A DNA stretch of 64,000 nt, taken from positions 1 through 64,000 of the forward strand of contig NZ_CANLZM010000003.1 of assembly GCF_947495565.1 (NCBI RefSeq), in the 5' to 3' direction. Positions 1-9,006 of the stretch are shown in pieces. This DNA comes from an uncultured Pontibacter sp. GTDB lineage: Bacteria; Bacteroidota; Bacteroidia; Cytophagales; Hymenobacteraceae. The translations under genes and the position numbers were made by a program. Position 1 is the first letter of the stretch; the number at the start of each line of letters is the position of its first letter. The notes beneath the pieces are model-generated. The model saw nothing but the letters and a program-made list of their open reading frames with translations. It searched no databases and was not told the origin of the DNA.

Positions 1-87
1 CAGCAGAACGGGGGAGGCATAGGCCGTAGCAGGTGTACACCGCAATGGGAGCCCTGCTCGCAGCGTGCAGCTGGACCCTGTAAACAA

Positions 88-121
88 GCAAAGGCCGCAC
101 CCGATCAGGTGCGGCCTTTGC
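88..121. terminator. Intrinsic terminator, 14-bp perfect stem
   Basis: The arms at 88-101 and 108-121 are perfect complements around a 6-base loop. The hairpin lies 26 bases past the stop of the minus-strand M16-like gene and is followed on that strand by a T-rich stretch. Bases 1-87 hold no frame that I can assign to a gene. Confidence 0.8.
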
Positions 122-147
122 TGTTAGTAGAGATATGAGCTAATCTG

Positions 148-1434
148 TTACTCTTTTCTACCTGCTACAGTAGTATATAAGTCATCTGGCTGTAAATACT
201 TGTTCGCTAAATCCTGTAGCTCTGGAGCAGTTACGGTACGTACTGTTGTAACGTAATTGTTATAATGCTCTGGAGTTAATTTGTGTAGCGTGATACGCTT
301 ATACCTGTCGCATTGATCAAATATGGTAGATATATCGTTGAGGAATTTACCTAACATATAGTTCTTAACTGTTTCCAACTCCTCTTCCGGAACTTGCTCT
401 TGCTGCAGCAACTTTATCTCTTTTAGAACTTCTTCAATTGTGTTATCAGTAACAGCGTAATTAACATCAGTGCCTATATAAAAGATGCTGTCTTGTTCTT
501 TAGGAGATACCACAGAATGTATACCGTAAGTATAACCTTTGTCTTCACGGATATTGCGCATCAACCTAGAGCCAAAGTATCCACCGAAGATTTCATTTAA
601 GACAAGTAGCTTATGGTAATCTGCATGATCAATTTTAGGGAAACGCTTACCTATTCTGATAGATGATTGAAGGCTATCAGCCACCGATACCAACTTAAAC
701 TTATCTTTAGCAGAAGAAACCTCTTCTAAATTAGTAGTGGCTGATGCGGCGGATGGTTGAAGCTGTAGGCTGGAAATCTCGTTTTCGAGTTGCAACTGCA
801 GTACGTCATCAATTGCACCACAGGCAAATACTTCCAGTTCCTGTGTCACGAATCTTTTGCGATAGAATGCCTCTACTTCTTCTTTTGTGATTGCTTCTAA
901 AATTCCCTCATCAAATCCAAAAGTATAAGGATAGCTACTGCCGTACACTTGTTGGGTAAAAGCATGAGTGGCCAAATAATTGTTTTTCTGGCGCTGTACC
1001 TTTAGCGACTGAGAAGTACGCTGCTTGAGCAGGTTAAATTCTTCTTCCGGAAATGCAGGATTTTGAAGTACATCCAATACAAGCGCAAGTAAATCTGAAG
1101 TATACTTTGCCAGGCAGTAAAGCGTGAATTCTGAACGGTCATAACCGTGGTTGTTCTCCAAGGAGGCGCCATAAAATCCTACCTTATCCGCAATTTGCTT
1201 GGCTGTGTGATTTATGGATCCTTCCAGAAGCATTTTAGCTGCTAAATCTGAAGTGCCTTTTTTTTCTTCGTACCACTTACCGGCTTTAAAAACAAAATCC
1301 AGCCTGACAACAGGCTGGGTTTCGCTTTTTATTAAATGCAGTCGGGCTCCGTTGCTTAGGTGAGTTACCTCGGCTATCTGGATGCTGACGGCATCTATTT
1401 CATATGTTTCAGGAGCTTTTGATCTATCAAGCAT
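148..1434 (-). CDS. M16 family peptidase-like protein lacking the zinc site
   Basis: A 428-residue protein with the two-domain layout of an M16 (pitrilysin/insulinase) half. Active M16 enzymes carry HXXEH near residue 60. Here the aligned stretch reads DLAAK (about residues 64-68), so both histidines and the glutamate are lost. The C-terminal half keeps the family's R...GYTYG pattern (about residue 300), which in heterodimeric M16 enzymes sits on the non-catalytic partner. I infer an inactive subunit that pairs with an active M16 encoded elsewhere. No signal peptide is seen, so it is probably cytoplasmic, or a longer N-terminus is missing. It lies 16 bases downstream of porV and is probably the last gene of the porU-porV transcription unit. 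Family assignment is firm; the role is unknown. Confidence 0.85.
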   Translation of the reverse strand: MLDRSKAPETYEIDAVSIQIAEVTHLSNGARLHLIKSETQPVVRLDFVFKAGKWYEEKKGTSDLAAKMLLEGSINHTAKQIADKVGFYGASLENNHGYDRSEFTLYCLAKYTSDLLALVLDVLQNPAFPEEEFNLLKQRTSQSLKVQRQKNNYLATHAFTQQVYGSSYPYTFGFDEGILEAITKEEVEAFYRKRFVTQELEVFACGAIDDVLQLQLENEISSLQLQPSAASATTNLEEVSSAKDKFKLVSVADSLQSSIRIGKRFPKIDHADYHKLLVLNEIFGGYFGSRLMRNIREDKGYTYGIHSVVSPKEQDSIFYIGTDVNYAVTDNTIEEVLKEIKLLQQEQVPEEELETVKNYMLGKFLNDISTIFDQCDRYKRITLHKLTPEHYNNYVTTVRTVTAPELQDLANKYLQPDDLYTTVAGRKE

Positions 1435-1450
1435 TCTTTAAATGTATTTA

Positions 1451-2584
1451 TTATTCCAAGTTAAGGGCAAGCGTAAAGCGCCAAGTATCGGCTAGCGGGT
1501 TGCCCTGATCATTCGGGATGAGGTATGCGGCATCTAGGCCAAACTTTTGATAGCGAATACCCAAACCAGCTGAGAAATATTTTCTTCCGCCTTTATCAGG
1601 GTGCTCGTAGAAGTAACCTACACGTGCCGCAAACAACTCATTATACCAGTACTCTACTCCTGTCGAAAGGTTTACCTCTTTCAGCTCTTCGCTGGCACCG
1701 CCTTCGGCATCTCCGAAAGATGAAAAAATACCACCAATTACACTTTGGTCTGTGTCGCCGCCCGGAGATGGCACCAGAAGCTTGTTGGCATCCAGTAAGA
1801 AGGTAAGAGAGTTGTAGGCATCCAAGTTATACTTTAGAGCTGTACCAAGTTTCAGGTTTGTAGGCAAGAAGCTCTTGTCTTCATCCTCAGAGTAAGCAAT
1901 TTTACCCCCGATGTTAGATATGTTTGCACCTAAAGCCAAGTTTAAGTTTTGGCTTAGATCTTTGTTATAGTATACACCTACATCAACAGCAGCTGTGTTA
2001 CCCGGCTGAGACTCTGTGTTGCTGCCGCTCACGTTAACGTCGCCGGCAAGGTTGGAGTGTATGAAACGCGCAGAAATACCCACGCTGAAATTCTCGCTCA
2101 GGGCCTGACCGTAAGAAACAGCCACTGCATACTCTTTCGGGTTATAGTTTTGAAGTGGGTTTTGCTGCGCATCTATAAACTGAATCTCACCTAAATCAAA
2201 GTACATGAGGGAAACAGAGATAGCAGAAGTCTCATTTAGCTTTTTATACCCTGACAGGTAATTAAGCGACATGTCGTCAACAATGTTACTCAGCCAAGGA
2301 GAGTATGAAAAAGAAACGCTTAAATCGTTCTGTACAAAACCAAGCTTAGCAGGGTTCCAGTAAGATGCGTTGGCATCGGGCGATGCAGCCACACCAGCAT
2401 CACCTAAAGCTGCTGCGCGCGAATCCGGGCCAACAGTAAGGATCGGAACCGCAGTGGTAACTGCGTTAAGATCAGAGCCTGTAGAAGTAGCAGGCGGTGG
2501 CGTCTGTTGTGCAAAAGCAGCTGGCGCTGAAATTAAGGCGAACGCTAAGGCGGCGGCCTTCAGTATCTTACTATTTTTCTGCAT
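1451..2584 (-). CDS. porV: Type IX secretion outer-membrane protein PorV (LptO)
   Basis: A 377-residue protein with a signal peptide ending near AFAQ (residue 25), followed by a FadL-like beta-barrel. The early segment VGPDSRAAALGDAGVA and the ANASYWNPAKLG turn are hallmarks of the PorV/PorQ family. From known T9SS biology, PorV picks up cargo carrying a C-terminal sorting domain from the SprA translocon and delivers it to the sortase PorU. The gene directly follows porU, the usual arrangement in this phylum, and a TAnnTTTG box 24 bases upstream of the ATG may give it its own promoter. Length and start (good signal peptide) fit the family. Confidence 0.93.
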   Translation of the reverse strand: MQKNSKILKAAALAFALISAPAAFAQQTPPPATSTGSDLNAVTTAVPILTVGPDSRAAALGDAGVAASPDANASYWNPAKLGFVQNDLSVSFSYSPWLSNIVDDMSLNYLSGYKKLNETSAISVSLMYFDLGEIQFIDAQQNPLQNYNPKEYAVAVSYGQALSENFSVGISARFIHSNLAGDVNVSGSNTESQPGNTAAVDVGVYYNKDLSQNLNLALGANISNIGGKIAYSEDEDKSFLPTNLKLGTALKYNLDAYNSLTFLLDANKLLVPSPGGDTDQSVIGGIFSSFGDAEGGASEELKEVNLSTGVEYWYNELFAARVGYFYEHPDKGGRKYFSAGLGIRYQKFGLDAAYLIPNDQGNPLADTWRFTLALNLE

Positions 2585-2607
2585 ATGAAGGGTATTGATA
2601 GCTATAT

Positions 2608-2615
2608 CAAATATA
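2608..2615 (-). promoter_or_regulatory. TAnnTTTG -7 box upstream of porV
   Basis: Reads TATATTTG on the minus strand, 23 bases before the porV ATG, and matches the Bacteroidota sigma-A -7 consensus. No good -33 TTTG is visible, so it may be an internal promoter or chance. Confidence 0.4.
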
Positions 2616-2634
2616 GAAAATATGTACTACTATT

Positions 2635-5600
2635 CTATTTTATAATTACAAGTTTCTGAAACTTGGTGGCTTTAGCGCCATCCACCAGCGACTGCACATT
2701 TACTCTATAAAGATAAACGCCACGTGCCAGCACATCATTGTGTTCATCCCGGCCATCCCACGATATTTCTGCCACACGCGTTCTGCTTCCATAAATCATG
2801 GTTTGCAAAGTTTTTACCAGCTTACCTGATATGTCTAAGATCTGCACTTGAATCTCAAGGTCTTCGCCGGCTCTGTTATGGTCAAAAAGAAATGTGGTTT
2901 CAGTTGAGAACGGGTTTGGGAAGTTTGCTACATGCTCTAACGCAATATCGACATCATTAGATACATAAAATTCTATATATGCCTCTGCTGAGTTATTGTG
3001 TGTATCCCAGGCCTTGAGGCGGAGAGTGTGAGGCCCAGGCTCCAAATCCTTTAAAGTATACTTTACCTCGCCTTCCTGATAACTGGTTGGTGCCGATGTA
3101 TAATAATCGTTTAGTACAACTAAGCTAGTCTGTTCCTCATCCAGCAAAGCTGTAATCTCGTGGCCAATACCTATACCTGCCGAGTTAATGCCATTCTCAT
3201 CAAAAAGCTTGGCCAGCAGAGTTGTGGTCTGGCCGGTTGTTCCTCCAGACACAAAAGAGTCATCATCCATATATAATTTAACAGATGGTGGTGTATTGTC
3301 GGTAGGTGCGTTTTTGGCTGTGCCTCCAATTACAACTTCCTGATTTGCTCCCATGGCGTCTTGGGTGTTGTTGCTGGCGTAGATGCTTATTTTGCCTTGG
3401 CCAAAAGGGTAAGCGATGTCCTTGGGCACCACAAAGCTCACCTCAAACAGCCCCTGTTGTACACTGGCTCTGCCATCGTAAAGTGTGTTTTCGCGCACCT
3501 GCACTGGCTGTTTGGGACTTTTTTCGTCGCCTTGGGTATAGAGCATTGTTGGCTTTTCATAGACTTTCAGGTGCAGCTCGCCGGAGAAGTTGCTGGCAAG
3601 GTTGCCCTCGGGTGTCTGCACCTGCCCCTGCAGCTTTATCTTGCTTAGGGCGCTGATTGTATCAAAAGGAGCCTGCTTCTCATTTATACTTGTAATAACA
3701 GTTTCCAGCTTAGGGTAGGCCAGTTGCATAGAAGGGTCGGAGAGGAGGGTGAAGTTACGGTTGTTCACGCCTTTAGAGCCGCTTACGTTATCTGTAATGC
3801 TGTTATTCTTGGTTAGCATCATCACATCGCCGAGGCGTGGCATACGGCCGTTTACAGGTGTAAAGGCTGTGCTAAAGAAATTCCGGTTAAGTATGCGGTT
3901 GCCATTAGAGTAAACAGGCCGGGTTGTGGTAAGCAGGCCAACAGCGCCTCCATACGTGTGCAGTAGCGCCTGCTCCGCTCCAGATGGTTTGCCTGGGTCA
4001 TCGTAGCGGCCAAACTCGCAGGTGGCGGTAAGCAGAAACGTCAGGTTATCCTTATTTTTCCAGCTGTTGATTTGGGGCAGCGTAAGCACCTGTTCAGATG
4101 CCCAGCTTACTTCGTTTCCGTGGCCGGTGTAGTTGGTGATAAGGGAGCCCTGCTCAATGGCTTTGTCTAAAGCTGCGGAAGCAGCAGGTACGCGCTGCCC
4201 GTTTGCCACTGCCTGCTGCTGATACAGGTCTATGTATACTTTGTTAGGGTTATACTTGGGGTGATTTTCTATCAGGTAATTGCTTAGGAATTCGGCATCG
4301 TTTTGGTGCTCGTTGTAATCGGCATCATCGGCAACAAACGTTACTCTGCTGCGCCAGCTGCCAAAGTGGCTCGGGCTATCATAGTTAATGATTTTATTGA
4401 CAAGAGTGGCTGCTTCAGTTGTAGTTGCTGCCGGAAGCCTGCCGATACCAATGTCCAGCAAGTGATCTCCTTGTACGTTCTCAGCCCATTCGCCTTCTTC
4501 TTCATCCAGAAAGCCATAATAATCTTCTGAGCTGTAGCTGGTAATCGGGTGCAGAGACTCACGCGACTCATAGACAGGTACAAAATTCGTGTTGCTGCGG
4601 ATGCGGTCTTTATAATCGTAGGAGGCATCGCCGAAAAGCAGCAGGTACATCACATCGCCACTGGATTTGCTGCTACGGCTGTAGAGCATGCGCATAAAAT
4701 CACGAATGGCTGTAACGTCTTGTGCGCCAGATGAAAACTCGTTGAATACCTGTTGGGTGGTAACTACCTGTACTTCCATGTTGCTGTGCTGCGCACGGTG
4801 GTTTGCCAACCTGTTTGCCTCCTGCAGAAAGGCCGGGTGTGTCACGATAACAAAATCGAGGGAGCCGCCTTGGTTGAGGCTGTGCAGGTTCTGGTTCTCT
4901 ACATGGCCAGCCGCAATGGGTTTTTGGCTGATGCTGCCGCTCTGGAACACAACAAACTCGCGCAGCTCCGCTGTAGCCGTGGTAAAACTCCCGTTGCTGT
5001 GCTGCTGCGCCACTGGCTGTGTTGGGTTGGTTACATCCCAAACAGTAGCGCTGGCAGGAGCGCCGGCAATCGTAAAGCTGCTAATTGGCTGGTTTATACT
5101 TTGGGTAGAGCGGAAGGAGGTTTGCTCGCCATAGAGCTTTAGCTTCCGCTGATAGTGCAGCTCCAGGTAATTCAGGTAGCCCATGGCTGTGGGGCTGCCG
5201 CCGGGGTTAAAATTAAGTGTAATGTTATACTCGCTGCTGTTGCCTAGCTGCTGCTGGTTTATAGTATAAGTTTTTGTGCTGTTTACCCCCCTCAGGTGAT
5301 ATTGATAATTAGGGTCCGGGTGATAGCCGCGCCCAGGGATATCTTGAGAGCCGAGTGTCTGGTTGTTAAGCTGAACTGTGAAACTGCTGCTGGATGGAGC
5401 GTTCGCCATCAAGGCCGCCTCCAGCTTTACCTCAGATCCTGCCACTATATCTGAAACAAGGAAATTAAAGCTACGCGATGTCTGGAGCGTGCTGAACTCC
5501 TCTCCGTACCACTCCCTGCCCGAAAACACCATGTTTTTCAGGTCCTTCTCATAGTATAGCCGCTCGTTATAGCTTGTTATAATTTGTCCGGTGCCTGCTG

Positions 5601-6105
5601 CCTGACCTCGTGCAGCTACCCGGCTGCCAGGGCTATGGTTAATTCTCAGGAAGTAGTAAGCTGTGTCGGAGTAGACGTTATAGACGTGCTTAAATTGTTG
5701 TGTAGCGGCGTCATGCTGCCAGGTGTGCGGGCCTTGAGCGTAAAACAGCACATAATCGTCGTCATCAAACTTGCCGTCTTCTTCACCTATAACAGTGATG
5801 ACATTTTCCTGCAGGTCATTGGGGCGGGGGGCGCTGTTGGGCTGGGGCAGCATGCCGCCTCCGTTGCCGTAAAGCTGTATTTTTTTGGGGTCTATACTTT
5901 GGGTGCTGATGCCCAGGGACTGCAGTACGGCTTTATCAATTTTGTGTACACCGCTCTCTGTTACGGCCAGTTTATACCACTCGCCGGTGCTAAGTACAGA
6001 TTGATTGGGAAAAGAAGTGGGGGCAGTAGGCTGTGCGGTAGCGTTTGTCAGGCAGGTGAGCAGACAAAGAACGCATGCATAAACCAATCGCTTGGGCCAC
6101 ATCAT
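2635..6105 (-). CDS. porU: Type IX secretion sortase PorU (C25 gingipain-like)
   Basis: About 1156 residues. The ATG at 6105 is preferred over an in-frame TTG at 6111 because it directly precedes the signal peptide (ends near TNATAQ). The centre holds a C25 cysteine peptidase domain. Counting from 6105, the catalytic pair appears as His662 in TGHGNE and Cys696 in TATCEFG. The C-terminus has its own T9SS-type domain with FPNPF, a GKLV strand and ARGVYLYRV, as known PorU proteins do. PorU cleaves the C-terminal signal of T9SS cargo at the cell surface and attaches the cargo to a lipopolysaccharide anchor. It is followed by porV after 50 bases. No gldJ homologue lies next to it. Confidence 0.93.
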   Translation of the reverse strand: MMWPKRLVYACVLCLLTCLTNATAQPTAPTSFPNQSVLSTGEWYKLAVTESGVHKIDKAVLQSLGISTQSIDPKKIQLYGNGGGMLPQPNSAPRPNDLQENVITVIGEEDGKFDDDDYVLFYAQGPHTWQHDAATQQFKHVYNVYSDTAYYFLRINHSPGSRVAARGQAAGTGQIITSYNERLYYEKDLKNMVFSGREWYGEEFSTLQTSRSFNFLVSDIVAGSEVKLEAALMANAPSSSSFTVQLNNQTLGSQDIPGRGYHPDPNYQYHLRGVNSTKTYTINQQQLGNSSEYNITLNFNPGGSPTAMGYLNYLELHYQRKLKLYGEQTSFRSTQSINQPISSFTIAGAPASATVWDVTNPTQPVAQQHSNGSFTTATAELREFVVFQSGSISQKPIAAGHVENQNLHSLNQGGSLDFVIVTHPAFLQEANRLANHRAQHSNMEVQVVTTQQVFNEFSSGAQDVTAIRDFMRMLYSRSSKSSGDVMYLLLFGDASYDYKDRIRSNTNFVPVYESRESLHPITSYSSEDYYGFLDEEEGEWAENVQGDHLLDIGIGRLPAATTTEAATLVNKIINYDSPSHFGSWRSRVTFVADDADYNEHQNDAEFLSNYLIENHPKYNPNKVYIDLYQQQAVANGQRVPAASAALDKAIEQGSLITNYTGHGNEVSWASEQVLTLPQINSWKNKDNLTFLLTATCEFGRYDDPGKPSGAEQALLHTYGGAVGLLTTTRPVYSNGNRILNRNFFSTAFTPVNGRMPRLGDVMMLTKNNSITDNVSGSKGVNNRNFTLLSDPSMQLAYPKLETVITSINEKQAPFDTISALSKIKLQGQVQTPEGNLASNFSGELHLKVYEKPTMLYTQGDEKSPKQPVQVRENTLYDGRASVQQGLFEVSFVVPKDIAYPFGQGKISIYASNNTQDAMGANQEVVIGGTAKNAPTDNTPPSVKLYMDDDSFVSGGTTGQTTTLLAKLFDENGINSAGIGIGHEITALLDEEQTSLVVLNDYYTSAPTSYQEGEVKYTLKDLEPGPHTLRLKAWDTHNNSAEAYIEFYVSNDVDIALEHVANFPNPFSTETTFLFDHNRAGEDLEIQVQILDISGKLVKTLQTMIYGSRTRVAEISWDGRDEHNDVLARGVYLYRVNVQSLVDGAKATKFQKLVIIK

Positions 6106-6128
6106 AGGCAAGTATAAAATAATGAAAA

Positions 6129-6162
6129 GCTGCCCACCATACTACAAGTATAGGCAGGCAGC
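6129..6162 (-). terminator. Terminator of the pssA-purS unit, or attenuator before porU
   Basis: GCTGCC (6129-6134) pairs with GGCAGC (6157-6162), and an inner arm is formed by a copy of the AAGTATA motif against ACTAC/ATACT. On the minus strand the hairpin is followed by TTTTCATTATTTT. It lies 51 bases past the purS stop but also downstream of a -7 box at 6177-6184, so it could act as an attenuator for porU. Confidence 0.65.
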
Positions 6163-6176
6163 ATTTTTATGCTTAA

Positions 6177-6184
6177 CAAAGATA
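6177..6184 (-). promoter_or_regulatory. TAnnTTTG -7 box upstream of porU
   Basis: Reads TATCTTTG on the minus strand, about 70 bases before the porU start. It is identical to the box in front of maeB. The -33 region is weak. Confidence 0.45.
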
Positions 6185-6213
6185 CGGCTAAAATATTGAA
6201 ATAGAGGTAGCTT

Positions 6214-6465
6214 TTATACTTGCTTCAGCTCAAAAGTATAAGACTCCATGATCAGGTTAGCCAACAGCTTGCTACAAGCCTTCTCTACCTTCTCACGCGC
6301 TATCTCCTCCGTCTCCGCCTCCAGGTTCAGGGTAATGTGTTTTCCGATACGCACATCGTCCACTTGGTCCAGGCCAAGGTGCTCCAGACCTAATAGTACG
6401 GCTTTGCCTTGTGGGTCAAGTAACTCAGGGCGGGGCATTACGTCAATTTCAGCAACAAATTTCAT
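6214..6465 (-). CDS. purS: Phosphoribosylformylglycinamidine synthase subunit PurS
   Basis: An 83-residue protein with the PurS pattern: an N-terminal strand ending in MPRPELLDPQGKAV, then GLDQVDDVRIGKHI, and the C-terminal LANLIMESYTFEL. PurS is the small bridging subunit of the three-part FGAM synthase (PurS, PurQ, PurL) in step four of purine synthesis. PurQ is encoded at 15.6-16.3 kb and PurL is not in the window. Its ATG overlaps the pssA stop by four bases (6462-6465), so the two genes are translationally coupled. Length is normal for the family. Confidence 0.92.
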   Translation of the reverse strand: MKFVAEIDVMPRPELLDPQGKAVLLGLEHLGLDQVDDVRIGKHITLNLEAETEEIAREKVEKACSKLLANLIMESYTFELKQV

Positions 6466-7169
6466 GATGTATGGGATGTTTTTTTAACAATAGACAAAAG
6501 TACGTACAGCAGAATAATCAGCGGTATGGCTGCGAATTTAAGCATAGCTGCCAAGATAACCGATAAGCCCAGGAAAATAAAGCGGATAGAATTATCCCGC
6601 CACGTAAAGTTCTTGAACTTAAGAGCAAAAAGCGGCAGCTCGGCCACCAGCAGGAAAGACAGTAAAACCGTTAGCCCCAGCAGTACCGGCTGGTTCAGGA
6701 TGATCTCGAAAGCCACAAGGCCCTCCGTCTCCAGTATCAGCGGCAGCGAAGCCACAAAAAGGGTGCAGGCAGGTGTCGGCAAACCGATAAATGAGGTCGT
6801 CTGGCGGGTATCGATATTAAATTTAGCCAGGCGCAGCGCCGAAAATATCGTGATCAGGAAGCCGAAAAAAGGCAGCACATCAGCAGGAATACCTAAAAGC
6901 GGTGCCTCCAGGCGGTGCAGCAGCATAAACATTACCGTGCCCGGCACCACGCCAAAAGACACCATGTCGGCTAAAGAGTCCAGCTGCTTGCCAATTTCGG
7001 AGTAAGCGTGCATCAGTCGGGCCACCATCCCGTCCAAAAAATCGAACACGGCGGCAATGCCTACCAGGTAAGCGGTAATTACCAACTCTCCTTTAAAAGC
7101 AAAGTACAGGGCCAGGCAACCAGAAAACAGGTTAAGGCAGGTGATGGCGTTCGGGATATGTTTTTTCAT
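6462..7169 (-). CDS. pssA: CDP-diacylglycerol-serine O-phosphatidyltransferase
   Basis: A 235-residue multi-pass membrane protein. It carries the complete CDP-alcohol phosphotransferase signature: D43, D46-G47, A50-R51, G60, D64 and D68. It joins CDP-diacylglycerol to serine to give phosphatidylserine, the precursor of phosphatidylethanolamine, in the inner membrane. The spacing of hydrophobic segments and the FLDGMVAR region fit the bacterial type II PssA. It lies 24 bases downstream of the metallo-hydrolase gene and overlaps purS, so the three genes probably form one unit. Confidence 0.9.
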   Translation of the reverse strand: MKKHIPNAITCLNLFSGCLALYFAFKGELVITAYLVGIAAVFDFLDGMVARLMHAYSEIGKQLDSLADMVSFGVVPGTVMFMLLHRLEAPLLGIPADVLPFFGFLITIFSALRLAKFNIDTRQTTSFIGLPTPACTLFVASLPLILETEGLVAFEIILNQPVLLGLTVLLSFLLVAELPLFALKFKNFTWRDNSIRFIFLGLSVILAAMLKFAAIPLIILLYVLLSIVKKTSHTS

Positions 7170-7193
7170 GCAGGCGTGTGGCGGCAGAAATGG

Positions 7194-7829
7194 CTACCGC
7201 AGAAACGGGTTATACTTTTTCTCGTAACCGATAGTGGTCTCCGGGCCGTGGCCAGGATAAACCGTCACCTCGTCGGGCAGCGTGAAAAGCTTGTTTTTTA
7301 TACTTTGGATGAGCGTGTCGAAGTCGCCTCCGGGCAGGTCGGTGCGTCCAATGCTGCCCTGAAACAGTACATCGCCTCCTAATACGGTTTTATCAGCTTT
7401 GTTGTAAAATACCACATGGCCCGGCGCATGGCCCGGCGCAAAAATGACCTCCAGCTCCGTGTTGCCGAATTTTATACTTTCACCCTCCTTTAAATAAGAA
7501 GCCGGCAGCTGCTCCGCGTACAACGGAAAGCCATAGTTAGAGGCATAGGTTGGTACGGCACGCAAAACCTGCTCGTCTTCCTGGTGTATCTCCAGGCCTA
7601 CGTGATAAGTGTCGGCTACAAACTTATTGCCCAGCACGTGGTCTATGTGGCAGTGGGTGTTTAGCAGGCGCACTACCTTCAGGCCATTCTCCTCTATATA
7701 CTTTTTGAGCTGCTCCTGCTCCCGCCGCTCGTAGCAGCCGGGGTCTACCACCACACACTCCTTAGTATCGTCGTGCAGCAGGTACGTGTTCTCCTGAAAC
7801 GGGTTAAATGTAAGGCAGGTAACATTCAT
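7194..7829 (-). CDS. MBL-fold metallo-hydrolase, glyoxalase II-like
   Basis: A 211-residue metallo-beta-lactamase fold protein. The metal motif THCHIDH (H59, H61, D63, H64) is present, followed by a GHAPGHV histidine, a GGDVLFQGSIGRTD segment with a bridging aspartate, and YPGHGPET near the C-terminus. This pattern belongs to the YcbL-like, short glyoxalase II group that acts on thioester substrates. It is shorter than classical GloB and lacks the glutathione-binding C-terminal helix domain. The exact substrate cannot be read from the sequence. It is divergent from the FAD oxidoreductase gene and first in the unit with pssA and purS. Confidence 0.85.
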   Translation of the reverse strand: MNVTCLTFNPFQENTYLLHDDTKECVVVDPGCYERREQEQLKKYIEENGLKVVRLLNTHCHIDHVLGNKFVADTYHVGLEIHQEDEQVLRAVPTYASNYGFPLYAEQLPASYLKEGESIKFGNTELEVIFAPGHAPGHVVFYNKADKTVLGGDVLFQGSIGRTDLPGGDFDTLIQSIKNKLFTLPDEVTVYPGHGPETTIGYEKKYNPFLR

Positions 7830-7913
7830 AGCTTTCTCTTCTGATGATTGGGTAAGCGCAAAATCGTGGCTCTAAGTTACTAATTTACGCGGTACATCTC
7901 GTAACTTGCCCTT

Positions 7914-9002
7914 ATGAAATACGATTTTATAGTAGTAGGGCACGGCCTGGCTGGCGCTATTCTAAGCTATACTTTACGCAAGCAGGGCCGCCGCGTGCTG
8001 GTAATAGACGAGCCTCGGGCAAGCGCCGCCTCACGCGTGGCAGCCGGTTTACTGAACCCTGTGGCGGGCAAGCGCTTTGCCAAATCCTGGCTGGCCGATA
8101 CGTTTATACCTGCCGCCGATGCCTTTTACGATGAGTTGGAGGTGCACTTTGGGCGTCAGTTGTTCATCCATAAACCTATCTATAAGATCTTTTCTTCCAT
8201 AGAAGAGCAAAATACCTGGATGGCTAAGAGTGCCGATTCCAGCTGGGGAGACTATATTCTGGACACGCATACCCAAAGTATACACCAGCCGGATATCGAC
8301 GACCCTTACGGCGGAATCATGATTGGGCGGGGCGGGTACCTGCAGGTAGCCGAAATGCTGGACCTGCTGACGCAGGAGCTGCTGGAGCAAAAAATGATGC
8401 TGCCGGAGCGGTTTGATGTGGAGCAGCTGCAACTAACGGAGGGCGGTGTGCGCTATAAGGACGCAGAAGCTGCGCATCTTATTTTCTGCGAAGGGTTTCA
8501 GGTGGTGAATAACCCATACTTTAAGTGGTTGCCGATACAGCCCACCAAAGGCGAGGTGCTGGAAGTGCAGACGGAGAATTACGACCCGGAATGCATCTAT
8601 AACAAAGCTGTTTACGTTGTTCCGGTAGGAGATGGGCGTTTTAAGATTGGGGCTACCTATAACTGGCGCCAACCCGACGAAGAGCCTACGCCTCAGGGCC
8701 AGGAAGAACTCGCAGAGCGCTTCGGGCAGATTACCACACAGCCGTTTCATGTAACAGGGCACTGGGCAGGTATAAGGCCCGCCGTGCGTGACCGACGCCC
8801 GCTGGCTGGCACGCACCCGCAGTTTGCGCAGTTAAGCGTGTTTAATGGCATGGGTTCAAAAGGCGTTTTAATGGCTCCTTACCTGGCTCAGCGCTTTGCC
8901 GCCGCACTTGCCGGTACAGAAGAGGTAATGCCGGAGATACACATTTTAAGATATTTATCGTTATATTACGACTACATAAATCAACAAAACCAGCAACTCT
9001 AA
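7914..9002 (+). CDS. FAD-dependent oxidoreductase (DAO/glycine-oxidase type)
   Basis: A 362-residue protein starting with a Rossmann dinucleotide fold, VVGHGLAGAI (G8, G10, G13). The C-terminal GIRPAVRDRRPLAGTHP segment is typical of D-amino-acid-oxidase-like and MnmC-type FAD domains. A conserved GLLNPVAGKRF loop near residue 50 matches a Bacteroidota subgroup. It is expected to oxidise an amine or amino acid; the substrate is unknown. A TAACTTG box six bases before the ATG resembles a degenerate -7 element. Only four bases separate it from the next gene, so they are probably co-transcribed. Confidence 0.82.
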   Translation: MKYDFIVVGHGLAGAILSYTLRKQGRRVLVIDEPRASAASRVAAGLLNPVAGKRFAKSWLADTFIPAADAFYDELEVHFGRQLFIHKPIYKIFSSIEEQNTWMAKSADSSWGDYILDTHTQSIHQPDIDDPYGGIMIGRGGYLQVAEMLDLLTQELLEQKMMLPERFDVEQLQLTEGGVRYKDAEAAHLIFCEGFQVVNNPYFKWLPIQPTKGEVLEVQTENYDPECIYNKAVYVVPVGDGRFKIGATYNWRQPDEEPTPQGQEELAERFGQITTQPFHVTGHWAGIRPAVRDRRPLAGTHPQFAQLSVFNGMGSKGVLMAPYLAQRFAAALAGTEEVMPEIHILRYLSLYYDYINQQNQQL

Positions 9003-9006
9003 GCGC

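Noticed and set aside
1-87. Possible end of a gene entering from the left
   Set aside because: Each frame is broken by stops or shows no family pattern in this short stretch.
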